A stretch of DNA of 64,000 nt, from contig JAQCZH010000003.1 in the NCBI GenBank assembly GCA_027682585.1, positions 128,740 through 192,739 of the forward strand, written 5' to 3'. A program made the position numbers and the translations under genes. The DNA comes from Lachnospiraceae bacterium AF51-6-b8A (GTDB taxonomy: Bacteria > Bacillota > Clostridia > Lachnospirales > Lachnospiraceae). Positions 43,465 to 52,523 of this stretch are shown here, in pieces (within the stretch, counting starts at the first letter, position 1; the number at the start of each line of letters is the position of its first letter). Under the pieces are notes generated by a model, which was not told the DNA's origin, made no database searches, and was given only the letters and a program-made list of their open reading frames with translations.

Positions 43465-43941
43465 TTATCGTTCCTGTATTTCCTTGCCGCTGAGGTACTC
43501 CACGTCTATTTCAAAAATTTGCACAGCCTTTCCTGCATGGGCAATTTCCTCATCAACTAACTGTTCGCTGGGATAGTATTTCATTCCAAATCGTTTTAAC
43601 AGAGTTGTTGCTCTTGCACCGGATTCTACGAGGTGGCATCTGCCGAATACCACAACGCTCTGCACAAACGGTGCCCAATCTTCTTCTTTGATGGTTTCAT
43701 TTCCATATACCGTGAAGCATACTTTGTCACAGGCACGCAGTGCATCTACTTTATGACCTACACGTGCTCCATGAAAATAAATTTTCTGCGCATCGTCATC
43801 GTAGACATAGTTGATAGGAATTGCATAGGGATATCCGTTATCTCCATTTACGGCAAGAACGCCACGTCGGCTGGACTGCAAAAGAGTCTTTGACGTGTCG
43901 ATGCTGATTTCATTTTTCTTTTTACGAATTGTTCTGAACAT
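43465..43941 (-). CDS. Pyridoxamine 5'-phosphate oxidase-like flavoprotein (Nim-like)
   Basis: A 158-residue split-barrel FMN protein (RGVLAVNGDNGYPYAIPINY, then IYFHGARVGHKVDALRACDK). Close relatives include NimA-type nitroimidazole-inactivating proteins, but many act in ordinary flavin redox. The ATG at 43941 follows AAAGGAGAG; the in-frame codons upstream (to 44079) lack a ribosome site. It has its own terminator. Confidence 0.85.
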   Translation of the reverse strand: MFRTIRKKKNEISIDTSKTLLQSSRRGVLAVNGDNGYPYAIPINYVYDDDAQKIYFHGARVGHKVDALRACDKVCFTVYGNETIKEEDWAPFVQSVVVFGRCHLVESGARATTLLKRFGMKYYPSEQLVDEEIAHAGKAVQIFEIDVEYLSGKEIQER

Positions 43942-44165
43942 GATATTGCTCTCCTTTCTACGCTGATACAAATCCCGATTTATCTTTTTCTTTCTGAAAA
44001 TAGGCAATTCCGTAATGGAACTGCCCATATATTTTGAAAATATACGATTTCTAAGGCTCTGCACCGTTTCAAGCACCATTTGGTGTAAATTTGGTGTATT
44101 TGTGTATTTTCAGAGCTTTTTCACAAATGAAGTACATCCCGTTTTGTAGGGTAAAACGGTACTTC

Positions 44166-44648
44166 TTAATAGAGCTTTGCACCTGCCGGAATTCTGTCAT
44201 CTACCATCAGAAGATTCAGTCCTTCATGACCGTCTTCCTCGTGTACTGCTGAAATCAGCATACCTTCGGAATCAATTCCCATCATCTTTCTCGGTGGCAG
44301 ATTCACGATAGCGATTGCAGTCTTACCAACCAGTTCCTCTGGCTCGTAATAGTCGTGAATACCGCTTAAAATCACACGGTCTTTGCGTTCTCCGTCGTCT
44401 AATGTAAACTTCAGAAGCTTCTTTGACTTCGGTACTGCTTCACAAGCTAAAATCTTAACTGCACGGAAATCAGATTTTGCAAATGTATCGAAATCTACCA
44501 TTTCTTCAAAGATTGGCTCAATCTTTACCTTAGAAAATTCAATTTTCTCAGGCTCTGAATTTGGTGTAGAAACCTCTTTAGAACTTACACCATTTTCGGA
44601 TTTTACACCACCGATGGTCTTCATTGTCGGGAACTTTGATTCTTTCAT
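44166..44648 (-). CDS. Orphan tRNA-binding domain like the C-terminus of methionyl-tRNA synthetase
   Basis: A 160-residue protein equal in pattern to the C-terminal EMAP-II-like domain of MetRS (MVDFDTFAKSDFRAVKILAC, VILSGIHDYYEPEELVGKTA, NLPPRKMMGIDSEGM, MVDDRIPAGAKLY). The catalytic part of MetG is missing and stop codons precede the start, so this is either a free-standing MetG beta-like tRNA-binding protein or a fragment left after rearrangement by the IS256 element next to it. Confidence 0.75.
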   Translation of the reverse strand: MKESKFPTMKTIGGVKSENGVSSKEVSTPNSEPEKIEFSKVKIEPIFEEMVDFDTFAKSDFRAVKILACEAVPKSKKLLKFTLDDGERKDRVILSGIHDYYEPEELVGKTAIAIVNLPPRKMMGIDSEGMLISAVHEEDGHEGLNLLMVDDRIPAGAKLY

Positions 44649-44822
44649 TTCGTACACTGCCACAATCGTTCAAATTCTATTACTTCAATACTTTCATGCT
44701 ATCCACTACACCATATTTTATCACAAGCTTTCATCAACGGTGTTCTATTTGATGTATGAATTGATGTAAGTGATGTAAACAAATCTATGCAATACCACTA
44801 ATAAAGGGGTGATAATCAGGTT

Positions 44823-46194
44823 GTGTCAATAATCTTTCGCAAATTCATTTGCCATCGGTTTTGCACAAGTTAAACGGCAGCTTCGCGATCAGTTTCAGCT
44901 TGAAGCTCCTGATCGAATAAATGCTGCATGTTCAGGTATCGTTTGCTTCCCCAGGCAGATCCGGCTACATGACGCAGTCTGGCGCAGACGAGCATTAACG
45001 CGCTTTGGCCGTCAGGAAAGGCTCCGATTGCCCTGGTCCTACGTTTAATCTCGCGATTGACGCGTTCAATCGTGTTGTTCGTCCGAATTCGAAGCCAATG
45101 CTGGCTTGGGAAGTACATATAGGCAAGCATCTCATCAACGCCGTTTTCGACGATCTCGGCAGCTCTGGATAGTTTCAGTTCCTTCAAGCGATCAGCGACT
45201 GCCTTGGCTTTCTGAGCCGCAGCTTCGTGGTTCTCCTGCGCATGAATGGCCTTAAGCATCATGGATACTTCGCGCATCATTTTTCTCGGCGTTGCCGAGA
45301 ATACGTTGCGGTAGAAATGAACCGTACAGCGCTGGTATTTAGCTTCTGGATAGACTTCACCAAGCGACTCCAACATACCGAGACATTTGTCACTAATGAC
45401 GAGGCGGACGCCTGTGAGACCGCGTTTTTTAAGGTCGATGAAGAAGTTTTTCCAGCTTTCTTTGTCTTCTTTCATGCCTTCACAAGCGCCTATGATCTCG
45501 CGATAGCCATCATGATCAACACCTATGGCGACAAGGATGGAAACGTTCTGGACCTCGCCACCCCAGCTGCGTTTCAGAAAAACGTCATCCACATAAACAT
45601 ATGGATAATCACCACTAAGAGGTCTGGTGCGCCATTCCTCAATGTATTCGTAAGCCTTCTTGTTGAGATTGCTGATCGTTCCCGGTGAGACCTTTGTTCC
45701 CCACTGAGCTTCGGTGATGTCCTCGACGCGGCGTACTGATACACCGGCCAGGTACATCTCGATCAATGCTTCTTCCACGGAGCATTCACGGCGTCGATAC
45801 CGTTCAATGATGGCAGTCTCGAACTGAATCCCCTTCAGCTTCGGGACATGGAGAGTAACATCGCCCGATGTGGTCGTAAAGTTTCGGTCATAGTGCCCCG
45901 AACGATCGCCTTTACGATCGCCGCTTCGCTCGTATTTCTCGGCATTCACGAGTTCATTGGCTTCGTGATCAAGCAGGGCATTGAGGGTCTCTTCGACACT
46001 GTCGCGGACAAGATCTTTGAGATTATTCTTTATGAGATCCTCGTTCAATTGTATAATGTTACCAGACATAGTTATTGCCTCCTTTCGGCGATTAGAGTTG
46101 TGGTAACTTAATCATACCGATGGCAAGAAGCTATGTCTATTTCATTGAATTTGCGAAATTTATTTTACGTTATCGTGGCGAATGATCTTGACAC
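44823..46194 (-). mobile_element. IS256-family insertion sequence
   Basis: A 1372-base element with one transposase gene. The ends are imperfect inverted repeats: GTGTCAATAATCTTTCGC on the left and, read inward from the right, GTGTCAAGATCATTCGC. No target duplication is evident at either flank (TCAGGTT versus GTGAGGCA), suggesting a later deletion or recombination next to it. Confidence 0.8.
44870..46069 (-). CDS. IS256 (mutator-type) transposase
   Basis: A 399-residue DDE transposase. The catalytic block is visible in YVYVDDVFLKRSWGG, LVISDKCLGMLESLG and the late IRTNNTIERVNREIKRR with the conserved Glu. N-terminal VRDSVEETLNALLDHEANEL is typical of the family. The frame is intact, so the enzyme is probably functional. 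Confidence 0.95.
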   Translation of the reverse strand: MSGNIIQLNEDLIKNNLKDLVRDSVEETLNALLDHEANELVNAEKYERSGDRKGDRSGHYDRNFTTTSGDVTLHVPKLKGIQFETAIIERYRRRECSVEEALIEMYLAGVSVRRVEDITEAQWGTKVSPGTISNLNKKAYEYIEEWRTRPLSGDYPYVYVDDVFLKRSWGGEVQNVSILVAIGVDHDGYREIIGACEGMKEDKESWKNFFIDLKKRGLTGVRLVISDKCLGMLESLGEVYPEAKYQRCTVHFYRNVFSATPRKMMREVSMMLKAIHAQENHEAAAQKAKAVADRLKELKLSRAAEIVENGVDEMLAYMYFPSQHWLRIRTNNTIERVNREIKRRTRAIGAFPDGQSALMLVCARLRHVAGSAWGSKRYLNMQHLFDQELQAETDREAAV

Positions 46195-46255
46195 GTGAGG
46201 CAGATCAGAAAACAAGCATTCCAATGAAGTCATAAAGCAGAGGAAGTAACTGTAG

Positions 46256-46822
46256 ATGCAATTACTAACAATCGACGAAATAATATCTTCAATAATGAAA
46301 GAAACAGAGGGACTTGATGCTGAAATAACAGATGGAATTATTCTTAGAAAAAAGGAAATTACTCCGTCCGAAATCGAGAAATTAAAATCTGAACTTGAAA
46401 TAGAGTATTTAGATTCGGTATTTACAGAAAATATTTTAAGTTACAATTGGGGGAATTTCGGCTTTCTCAGCTACCAGTTCGGATATGGGGATGAAATGAG
46501 CCTCAACTGGCTAATTAACCGCAATCTGGAATATGAGGAGTATTCGATTCTTCATAAAAAGAACTTGATAATTATTGCAAACGGAGATCCCTATACTATT
46601 TTATTAGAATGTAAATCTGGAGAAATATATGCATTCACAAGTGACATGAGTTATGAGGAGATAGCGCCTATTGCTTCCGATTTCAAAGAATTGATAAGAG
46701 TGATGGGAACTGCTCAATACGCTGTTTGGAAGCATGCTGAAAAAGAGTTTGTGGAATTGATGGAACGCGAGGCTTTTGACAGTAGTCTTGCTTTTTGGAA
46801 AGAACTGGTGAGTGTGTACTAA
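46256..46822 (+). CDS. SUKH (SMI1/KNR4)-type immunity-like protein
   Basis: A 188-residue protein with the late SUKH pattern LIIIANGDPYTILLECKSGE followed by EIAPIASDFKELIRVMGT. SUKH proteins often neutralise toxins of polymorphic or contact-dependent systems. No toxin gene is beside it, but IS elements have rearranged both sides. AT-rich coding suggests transfer. Confidence 0.7.
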   Translation: MQLLTIDEIISSIMKETEGLDAEITDGIILRKKEITPSEIEKLKSELEIEYLDSVFTENILSYNWGNFGFLSYQFGYGDEMSLNWLINRNLEYEEYSILHKKNLIIIANGDPYTILLECKSGEIYAFTSDMSYEEIAPIASDFKELIRVMGTAQYAVWKHAEKEFVELMEREAFDSSLAFWKELVSVY

Positions 46823-46842
46823 GCGAAATATAAGGAGACACC

Positions 46843-47250
46843 ATGGAGTTTATACTAGCTAAGGAAGGTGTTCCTCAAAATATCGGTTGTGAAGGGGCGA
46901 CTATCGCATATTTTGGCAGTGAGATAGATTTTCACTACGAGACAGTGCCTCCGCATGGCGATGAAATTTTTTCTGCAAAATTGCCACTCCTAGATATTAA
47001 ACTTCCGTTTTGGATGTATGGAAGGAATCTGATATTTTTAGATGCTTACTATCTGCTTGCAGAAACGGTGGAGGAGCACACTTGGGATCCTATAACTAGC
47101 AGGCTTATCAACATACACACAGGGAAAAGTGCCAGTCTCGGTGGTTGGTATAATAATGTGAAAGTCAAGGAAAATGAAATCGAATTAAAAAATGACTATA
47201 CTGGGGAAACTATGGTGCTGAAAAATGTTGAGGGGCTGAGCTGGATTTAA
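46843..47250 (+). CDS. Hypothetical, probably immunity-associated protein
   Basis: A 135-residue AT-rich gene 20 bases after the SUKH gene, ATG after AAGGAGAC. It is beta-rich (FGSEIDFHYETVPPHGDEIF, LINIHTGKSASLGGWYNNVK) with no recognised domain. Position after a SUKH gene suggests another immunity protein. Confidence 0.55.
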   Translation: MEFILAKEGVPQNIGCEGATIAYFGSEIDFHYETVPPHGDEIFSAKLPLLDIKLPFWMYGRNLIFLDAYYLLAETVEEHTWDPITSRLINIHTGKSASLGGWYNNVKVKENEIELKNDYTGETMVLKNVEGLSWI

Positions 47251-47251
47251 A

Positions 47252-47388
47252 ATAGTAAGAGATATCAAGGTTTATGAATATAATGCACAAGCACAAGGAG
47301 ACTCCTATGACAACCATTATATTATTGCAGTTAGCATTGAGCAAAAAGCAGAGTATTATGAATGTGAGTCCTGCCATCACACAGGTTT
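47252..47388 (+). pseudogene. Immunity-like fragment cut by an IS30 remnant
   Basis: The frame IVRDIKVYEYNAQAQGDSYD and then NHYIIAVSIEQKAEYYE reads like a protein, but it lacks a start and is cut near 47388 by an IS30 transposase fragment. Confidence 0.35.
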
Positions 47389-47618
47389 GTCTTTTTACAT
47401 AAACGATTGTATTTACAGAGGCCTTCGAGGGAACTGGTATAAGAACATCGACCATAACCTGTCCGATTGAGTTTTATTTTTTCGGCAAGCGTTGATGGAT
47501 CCTGATGGAGTTCCTTCGCGATAGCGCGGAAAGACTTTTTCTGATCCAGTCCTGCCTGGAGGGTAGAACGGTCATCAAGGGTGAGGTGTTTCCCGTTTCC
47601 TTTGATCTCTTTACTCAT
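47385..47618 (-). pseudogene. IS30-family transposase, N-terminal fragment
   Basis: MSKEIKGNGKHLTLDDRSTL then QKKSFRAIAKELHQDPSTLA is the helix-turn-helix start of an IS30 transposase, different in sequence from the full copy at 51210. It loses the DDE domain: after the Cys-rich CKYNRLCKKTNLC it reads into the neighbouring fragment. Confidence 0.7.
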
Positions 47619-47806
47619 GGCTCTTTCCTTTCCAACCGCGGGCGGATATCAGTGGCTCTCATTCTCCGGAATGGTGGCTCTCAAAGTCAAAGTCCGGGCA
47701 GATGGCTCCGAAGGGGCCGGAATAATCAATAAATACAGAAATATATAAAGGAACGGCTAAATACATGAATAAAAATCGGACAAATACTTGAATAGAAATC
47801 GAACAA

Positions 47807-48299
47807 ATGGAAAAACAGAAGCTATTCTTCGAGAATCACGAAATGCAAGACGAAATTCAGAAGTTAAACGACGAAATTCATCATTTGATAACCGAAATGT
47901 CCGAAACACAGAAGCTGAATCAATCGCTTCAGCAGAGCAACGACGATTTGAGGAACAGAAATGGGTTGATGAGCAGGAGCGAGCAAGAGCAGCTCGAAGA
48001 AGAAATAAAAGACATTCGGGACCAGAACTGTAAGTTGGGAAAATTGGTGGATATGTCTTCTGTGAAAGCAGTCAGGCAAGCGAAGGAGAAACAAAGAGAG
48101 CTAGAAAAACAATTGCAGTCAATGAAGTATCAGGCAGAACAGAATAGAATAGAAGGATTGCTGCGAAGGAGATACAAAAACTGAAAAAAGAGTGGAGTTG
48201 CAATTAGAGAAAATAAGTGAAATAAAACTCTTCTGTAGAATTGGATATGTTACGGCGGTTATATTTGCTGTTTGTCTTGTTGAGATATGTATTTTATGA
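47807..48299 (+). pseudogene. Coiled-coil membrane protein with frameshift
   Basis: The first frame (47807-48184) is a strong coiled coil (HEMQDEIQKLNDEIHHLITE, LMSRSEQEQLEEEIKDIRDQ). Just past its stop another frame continues VELQLEKISEIKLFCRIGYV and TAVIFAVCLVEICIL, a membrane helix. This looks like one gene with a frameshift. The function is unknown; the pattern recalls mobilization or conjugation accessory proteins. Confidence 0.4.
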
Positions 48300-48446
48300 T
48301 TTTCCATAATGATGGCAATTATGCTGTGGTTATTTTTCTAGGAACAAGCATTTGAAAGAAATTCCGAAGAGAGGTTTCTGCTAAATACACAATCTTACGG
48401 AGGATTGCATTGCTTGCTAATTTGTATTTTTAGCATATCTTAACTT

Positions 48447-48656
48447 GTGACCTGTTCCGGCAGCGGACTTGATCCGCATATCTCCCCTACGGCGGTTAAA
48501 TATCAGGTGACAAGAATTGCAAAAGCAAATAATATGAGTGAAGAAAAAGTCAGAGCTATTATTGAAAAATGCACCGACAGTAGATTTTTAGGTGTTTTTG
48601 GAGAGAAAACCGTAAATGTTCTGAAAGTCAATTTGATGTTGGACGGTATCCTGTAA
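48447..48656 (+). pseudogene. kdpC: KdpC, C-terminal fragment
   Basis: The frame TCSGSGLDPHISPTAVKYQV, then AKANNMSEEKVRAIIEKCTD and FGEKTVNVLKVNLMLDGIL is the C-terminal 68 residues of the K+-ATPase subunit C. The N-terminal membrane part and kdpAB are missing; the DNA before 48447 is unrelated. It shows that a kdpFABC operon once preceded ktrB. Confidence 0.85.
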
Positions 48657-48668
48657 CTAGCACTCTCC

Positions 48669-48706
48669 AAAGATGAGCAGAAGACTTTGGACTTCTGCTC
48701 ATCTTT
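48669..48706 (+). terminator. Hairpin after the kdpC fragment
   Basis: AAAGATGAGCAGAAG and CTTCTGCTCATCTTT form a perfect 15-base stem with an eight-base loop. The following TTTATAC gives only a weak T-run. Confidence 0.75.
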
Positions 48707-48808
48707 ATACAATCTTAATTTCAAAACAAACTTACTTACGCCCATTTAATACGAATAAAGATAGAGTAAAGGTGATATAAAAGAAATTAAGATTATGGGG
48801 ACATAGTT

Positions 48809-50149
48809 ATGCAACAGACAAACAAGTCAAGACATCGACATATGACATCATTTCAAGTGATTAGTTTAGGGTTTTTATCCGTAATTCTCTTAGGCAGTCT
48901 GCTTTTGATGCTGCCGATTGCTACAAAAAGCGGTCAGAGTACATCCTTTTTAGATGCTTTGTTTACCGCAACTTCTGCGGTTTGTGTGACGGGACTGGTT
49001 ATTAATGATACGGCAACTTACTGGTCTTTATTTGGTCAAGGAGTTATTTTAATGCTGATTCAAATCGGAGGTATGGGAATTATTACGATTGCCATTGCGA
49101 TTGCTGCTGTTTCCGGACGCAAAATCGGGTTAATGCAGCGAAGTACCATGCAGGAGGCTATTTCGGCTCCAACGGTGGGTGGTATTGTGCGGAGAACACA
49201 ATTTATTATTCGGACTACTATTTTTATCGAAATCATTGGCGCAGCTCTTTTAGCCCCTGTTTTTTGCAGGGACTTTGGGTTTTGGAAAGGAATATGGTAT
49301 TCGTTGTTTCATTCTATTTCTGCTTTTTGCAATGCAGGATTTGATCTAATCGGTATAAGAACCCCTTTTTCCTCGTTGACCTCTTATTCTGTACAGCCGA
49401 TTGTAAATCTTGTGATTATGGTGTTGATTGTTGCAGGAGGTATTGGATTCCTTACCTGGGAGGATATAAAGAATCATAAATGGCATTTCAAAAAATACCG
49501 AATGCAAAGTAAGGTGATTTTTATGGTAACAGGACTATTGATATTCTTACCGGCTCTTTACTTTTTTTATTTTGAGTTTTCAAATGTGCCTCTTATGGAA
49601 AGAGTGTGGGTTTCCTTGTTTCAATCTGTTACGCCGAGAACTGCAGGATTTAATACGGCAGATTTGACTTTGCTCAGTGAAGTTGGGCAAATGCTTATCA
49701 TTATTCTGATGCTCATCGGTGGTTCGCCCGGTTCCACTGCAGGTGGTATGAAAACGACAACTCTTGCAGTGCTCGTTTCATCGGCATTATCTGTATTTAG
49801 AAAAAAGGAACACACTCATTTTTTCGGCAGACGAATTCCGGATGGCACTATCAAAAATGCAGCTACGATTTTTTTGATGTATATCATTTTATTCCTTGTT
49901 GGAGGAATGGTAATTAGCAGCACAGAAGATATTCCACTTATGACCGCTTTGTTTGAGACGGCGTCGGCAATCGGGACGGTAGGGTTATCGCTGGGAATAA
50001 CTCCTGACCTGGGGCTTGTTTCCCATATAATCTTGATTTGCTTGATGTTTTTGGGCAGAGTGGGCGGATTGACTTTGATTTTTGCCACCCTTTCTGAAAA
50101 AAAGCTTAACGGTTCAAAATATCCTCAGGAAAAAATCACAGTAGGTTAA
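48809..50149 (+). CDS. ktrB: Potassium uptake channel subunit, TrkH/KtrB family
   Basis: A 446-residue membrane protein with the four pore-loop repeats of the Ktr/Trk/HKT family (TSAVCVTGLVINDT, SISAFCNAGFDLIGI, SVTPRTAGFNTADL, SAIGTVGLSLGITPD); each loop has the selectivity Gly. Na+- or H+-coupled K+ uptake is expected. The KtrA-like gene starts 13 bases downstream. ATG at 48809 has a weak site. Confidence 0.93.
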   Translation: MQQTNKSRHRHMTSFQVISLGFLSVILLGSLLLMLPIATKSGQSTSFLDALFTATSAVCVTGLVINDTATYWSLFGQGVILMLIQIGGMGIITIAIAIAAVSGRKIGLMQRSTMQEAISAPTVGGIVRRTQFIIRTTIFIEIIGAALLAPVFCRDFGFWKGIWYSLFHSISAFCNAGFDLIGIRTPFSSLTSYSVQPIVNLVIMVLIVAGGIGFLTWEDIKNHKWHFKKYRMQSKVIFMVTGLLIFLPALYFFYFEFSNVPLMERVWVSLFQSVTPRTAGFNTADLTLLSEVGQMLIIILMLIGGSPGSTAGGMKTTTLAVLVSSALSVFRKKEHTHFFGRRIPDGTIKNAATIFLMYIILFLVGGMVISSTEDIPLMTALFETASAIGTVGLSLGITPDLGLVSHIILICLMFLGRVGGLTLIFATLSEKKLNGSKYPQEKITVG

Positions 50150-50162
50150 AGGAGAATAAAAA

Positions 50163-50810
50163 ATGAAATCAATATTACTTATCGGTCTGGGAAGATTCGG
50201 ACGGCATATTGCTATAAAATTAGATGAATTTCACCATCAGGTGATGGCGGTAGATAAAGAAGATACCCGAGTTGATGCTGTACTTCCCTTTGTAACCAAC
50301 GCTCAGATTGGGGATGCGACGAGTGAGGATTTTTTAAGTTCGCTTGGTGTTGGGAATTTTGATGTTTGTATTGTGGCAATCGGAGATAACTTTCAGAATT
50401 CATTGGAAGTAACGTCCCTTTTGAAGGAACTCGGTGCAAGAATGGTGGTGTCTCGTGCTTCTCGTGATGTTCATGCAAAATTTCTTTTAAGAAACGGCGC
50501 AGATGAAATTATTTATCCTGAAAGGCAGCTTGCCAATTGGGTTGCGATCCGTTATGGCGCTGATCATATTCTCGATTACATAGAACTAGATGAAGAACAT
50601 GCAATCTTTGAAATATCTATACCGGGAGAATGGATAGGAAAAACTATCGGTCAGTTGGATATACGAAAAAAATATAACATCAATATTATGGCACTGAAAA
50701 CAAATGATATTATGAATTTGAAAATAAGTTCCGATACGCAGTTGTTAAAGAATAGTACCATGCTTGTTCTCGGGGAGACAAAACATATTCAAAAATATTT
50801 TCGTATTTAA
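50163..50810 (+). CDS. ktrA: KtrA/TrkA regulatory subunit (RCK domain)
   Basis: A 215-residue cytoplasmic protein with an N-terminal Rossmann fold (LLIGLGRFGRHIAIKL, the GxGxxG nucleotide loop) and a C-terminal TrkA_C domain (about 135-215), in which KtrA binds ATP/ADP or c-di-AMP to gate the channel. It forms the Ktr pair with the preceding gene. Confidence 0.93.
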   Translation: MKSILLIGLGRFGRHIAIKLDEFHHQVMAVDKEDTRVDAVLPFVTNAQIGDATSEDFLSSLGVGNFDVCIVAIGDNFQNSLEVTSLLKELGARMVVSRASRDVHAKFLLRNGADEIIYPERQLANWVAIRYGADHILDYIELDEEHAIFEISIPGEWIGKTIGQLDIRKKYNINIMALKTNDIMNLKISSDTQLLKNSTMLVLGETKHIQKYFRI

Positions 50811-50925
50811 TTTTTGAAAGAAGTTGATGATATGAAAGACTTTGTTTTACTTATAGTGGTATTGGCAGCATTTATTTATGGTTATTTTCTTATGGGAAAA
50901 CTGGATAAATTTTTCGAGGGCTGAG

Positions 50926-51066
50926 TTGTAAGACGAGATGCCAGTTTGTAAGACGAGATGCTTGCTTGTAAATTGAAAACTCTATATTTGTAAACGAAAC
51001 GCCAGTTTTGTACGCCAGATGCAAGTTTTGTAAACGAGATGCTGTGTTTGTACGCAAAATGCAACC
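50926..51066. repeat. Array of seven phased 20-bp repeats inside the IS30 end
   Basis: TTGTA starts at 50926, 50946, 50966, 50988, 51008, 51028 and 51048, a period of 20 bases with one 22. Most units extend to TTGTAAACGAGATGC or close variants, as in the element's own terminal repeat. About two helical turns per unit would align bound transposase on one DNA face. It also fills the gap between the IS edge and the transposase stop. Confidence 0.8.
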
Positions 51067-51209
51067 TGTTCAAAGCTACTTTCCTCTTGTATGATGACTT
51101 TGACAGGCATGCTAAAGGGAGGTCGACTCCATCTCGATTTTTTGTAATCGGAGAATCCACCCCTGTGAGCAGTGTTATGGGTCAATGGTGTTGGCAGCTC
51201 TGTTACTAA

Positions 51210-52523
51210 TTACTTCTTGAGAAGAGAAGGTTTCAGCAAGATGTCTTCAGTGGCAACTGGAGAGCATCCTAGAAGCTTTAACACCTCTTCTCCGTAGTGG
51301 AAGCTGAACGTTTCGTAGGGACTGCGATCGTTCAGCTTTTTCCTTTTATAGGAATTGATGTGATCCATCATTCTGGTCACATCCGTCTGCGTCAGGTTGT
51401 CAAAACTGGTTCCTTTCGGAAGAACCCGGCGAATCAGTTCATGGTTGACCTCGATCGCTCCTTTCTGATAAGGACAGCCAGCGTCACAATAGTAGATCCT
51501 GGTCCGCTGAAAGCCATAACCGGGGATAGCGCGGCCCCTATACTCGAGCTTCTTCGGATTAGAGAATGCGCTGCCGTTGTCCGTGACAATCATGGGGAAG
51601 ATGCGACTGAATCGTTTCCCGCCAAGGCGGCCATCAAGCCATTCAAAGACATCAATCACGGACTGTGATGTGTTTGCGTCCCGCAGGAAGGCCAGCATCA
51701 GAGAGGACTCCACGAAATGGATCGTGAGCAGGCACTTGCCGCCAATCGTTCCGATCACGGAATCCATCTGAACAACTGCTGTATCCGGATTCTTCTCCAT
51801 AAAGGCTTCGAACTCCTTATAGGAGCGTCCAATGCGGCAGCCCTTGTCGACCTTAAATTCCGGTTTCTTACGGCGGGCTCTAAATCGAACCTTTCGGGGA
51901 AGATCGATGTTCCACACTTCAAGAAGACAGTCATCGATGTAGTTGTAGATTGTCTTTTCACTGCACATCAGATCATCCCGGTGGGTGATATAAATCTCAT
52001 GAATCGAATGCCCCTGCTTTACAAGAGGAGTATTGATACGGTTCAGCCGGGCAATCTCCTCTTCGCTGGTAGACAGGCCTTTCCGAGACTCACAGATCAC
52101 TTGATGAGATTTCAGGTGTGCCTTCTCAGCATCGTAGAAAGTCTTGAGCAGAGTACACTTATCAATCGTCGGACAGGCATTGCAGACATAAGGAACGTGG
52201 ACTCTGACCGCGCAAACCTCTTCGACGAAGTCCGGACAATGCTCATTACATGGGCACAAACGACAGTAATTGTAACTGCCAGTCCTTGTACAGTCTTTTC
52301 CACAGAGCAACGGAGCTTTGATCCTACAGGACATACGGTTCTTACAGGCATTGAACGAGTACCCCGGTTTACCGGTGGCGATTTCTATGGCATACTTTCG
52401 GACCTCTCTGGAGATGGTAGCTGGATCTTTATGTATTTGGGCAGCGATCTTCTTGAAGGGCATGCCCTCCTTCAAGAGTTTCTGCAGCATTAAGCGTTCT
52501 TCATAGGTAAAAAACTTTGCCAT
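51210..52523 (-). CDS. IS30-family transposase
   Basis: A 437-residue protein: helix-turn-helix start (EERLMLQKLLKEGMPFKKIA, HKDPATISREVRKY), a Cys-rich region and the DDE core with VVQMDSVIGT, MIVTDNGSAFS and KGAIEVNHELIRR. The ATG at 52523 was chosen over 57 unrelated upstream codons; GAGGATACC precedes it. Confidence 0.95.
   Translation of the reverse strand: MAKFFTYEERLMLQKLLKEGMPFKKIAAQIHKDPATISREVRKYAIEIATGKPGYSFNACKNRMSCRIKAPLLCGKDCTRTGSYNYCRLCPCNEHCPDFVEEVCAVRVHVPYVCNACPTIDKCTLLKTFYDAEKAHLKSHQVICESRKGLSTSEEEIARLNRINTPLVKQGHSIHEIYITHRDDLMCSEKTIYNYIDDCLLEVWNIDLPRKVRFRARRKKPEFKVDKGCRIGRSYKEFEAFMEKNPDTAVVQMDSVIGTIGGKCLLTIHFVESSLMLAFLRDANTSQSVIDVFEWLDGRLGGKRFSRIFPMIVTDNGSAFSNPKKLEYRGRAIPGYGFQRTRIYYCDAGCPYQKGAIEVNHELIRRVLPKGTSFDNLTQTDVTRMMDHINSYKRKKLNDRSPYETFSFHYGEEVLKLLGCSPVATEDILLKPSLLKK

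Noticed and set aside
50926-51066. Array considered as CRISPR
   Set aside because: Period is 20 bases with no unique spacers and no cas genes; units match the IS terminal repeat.
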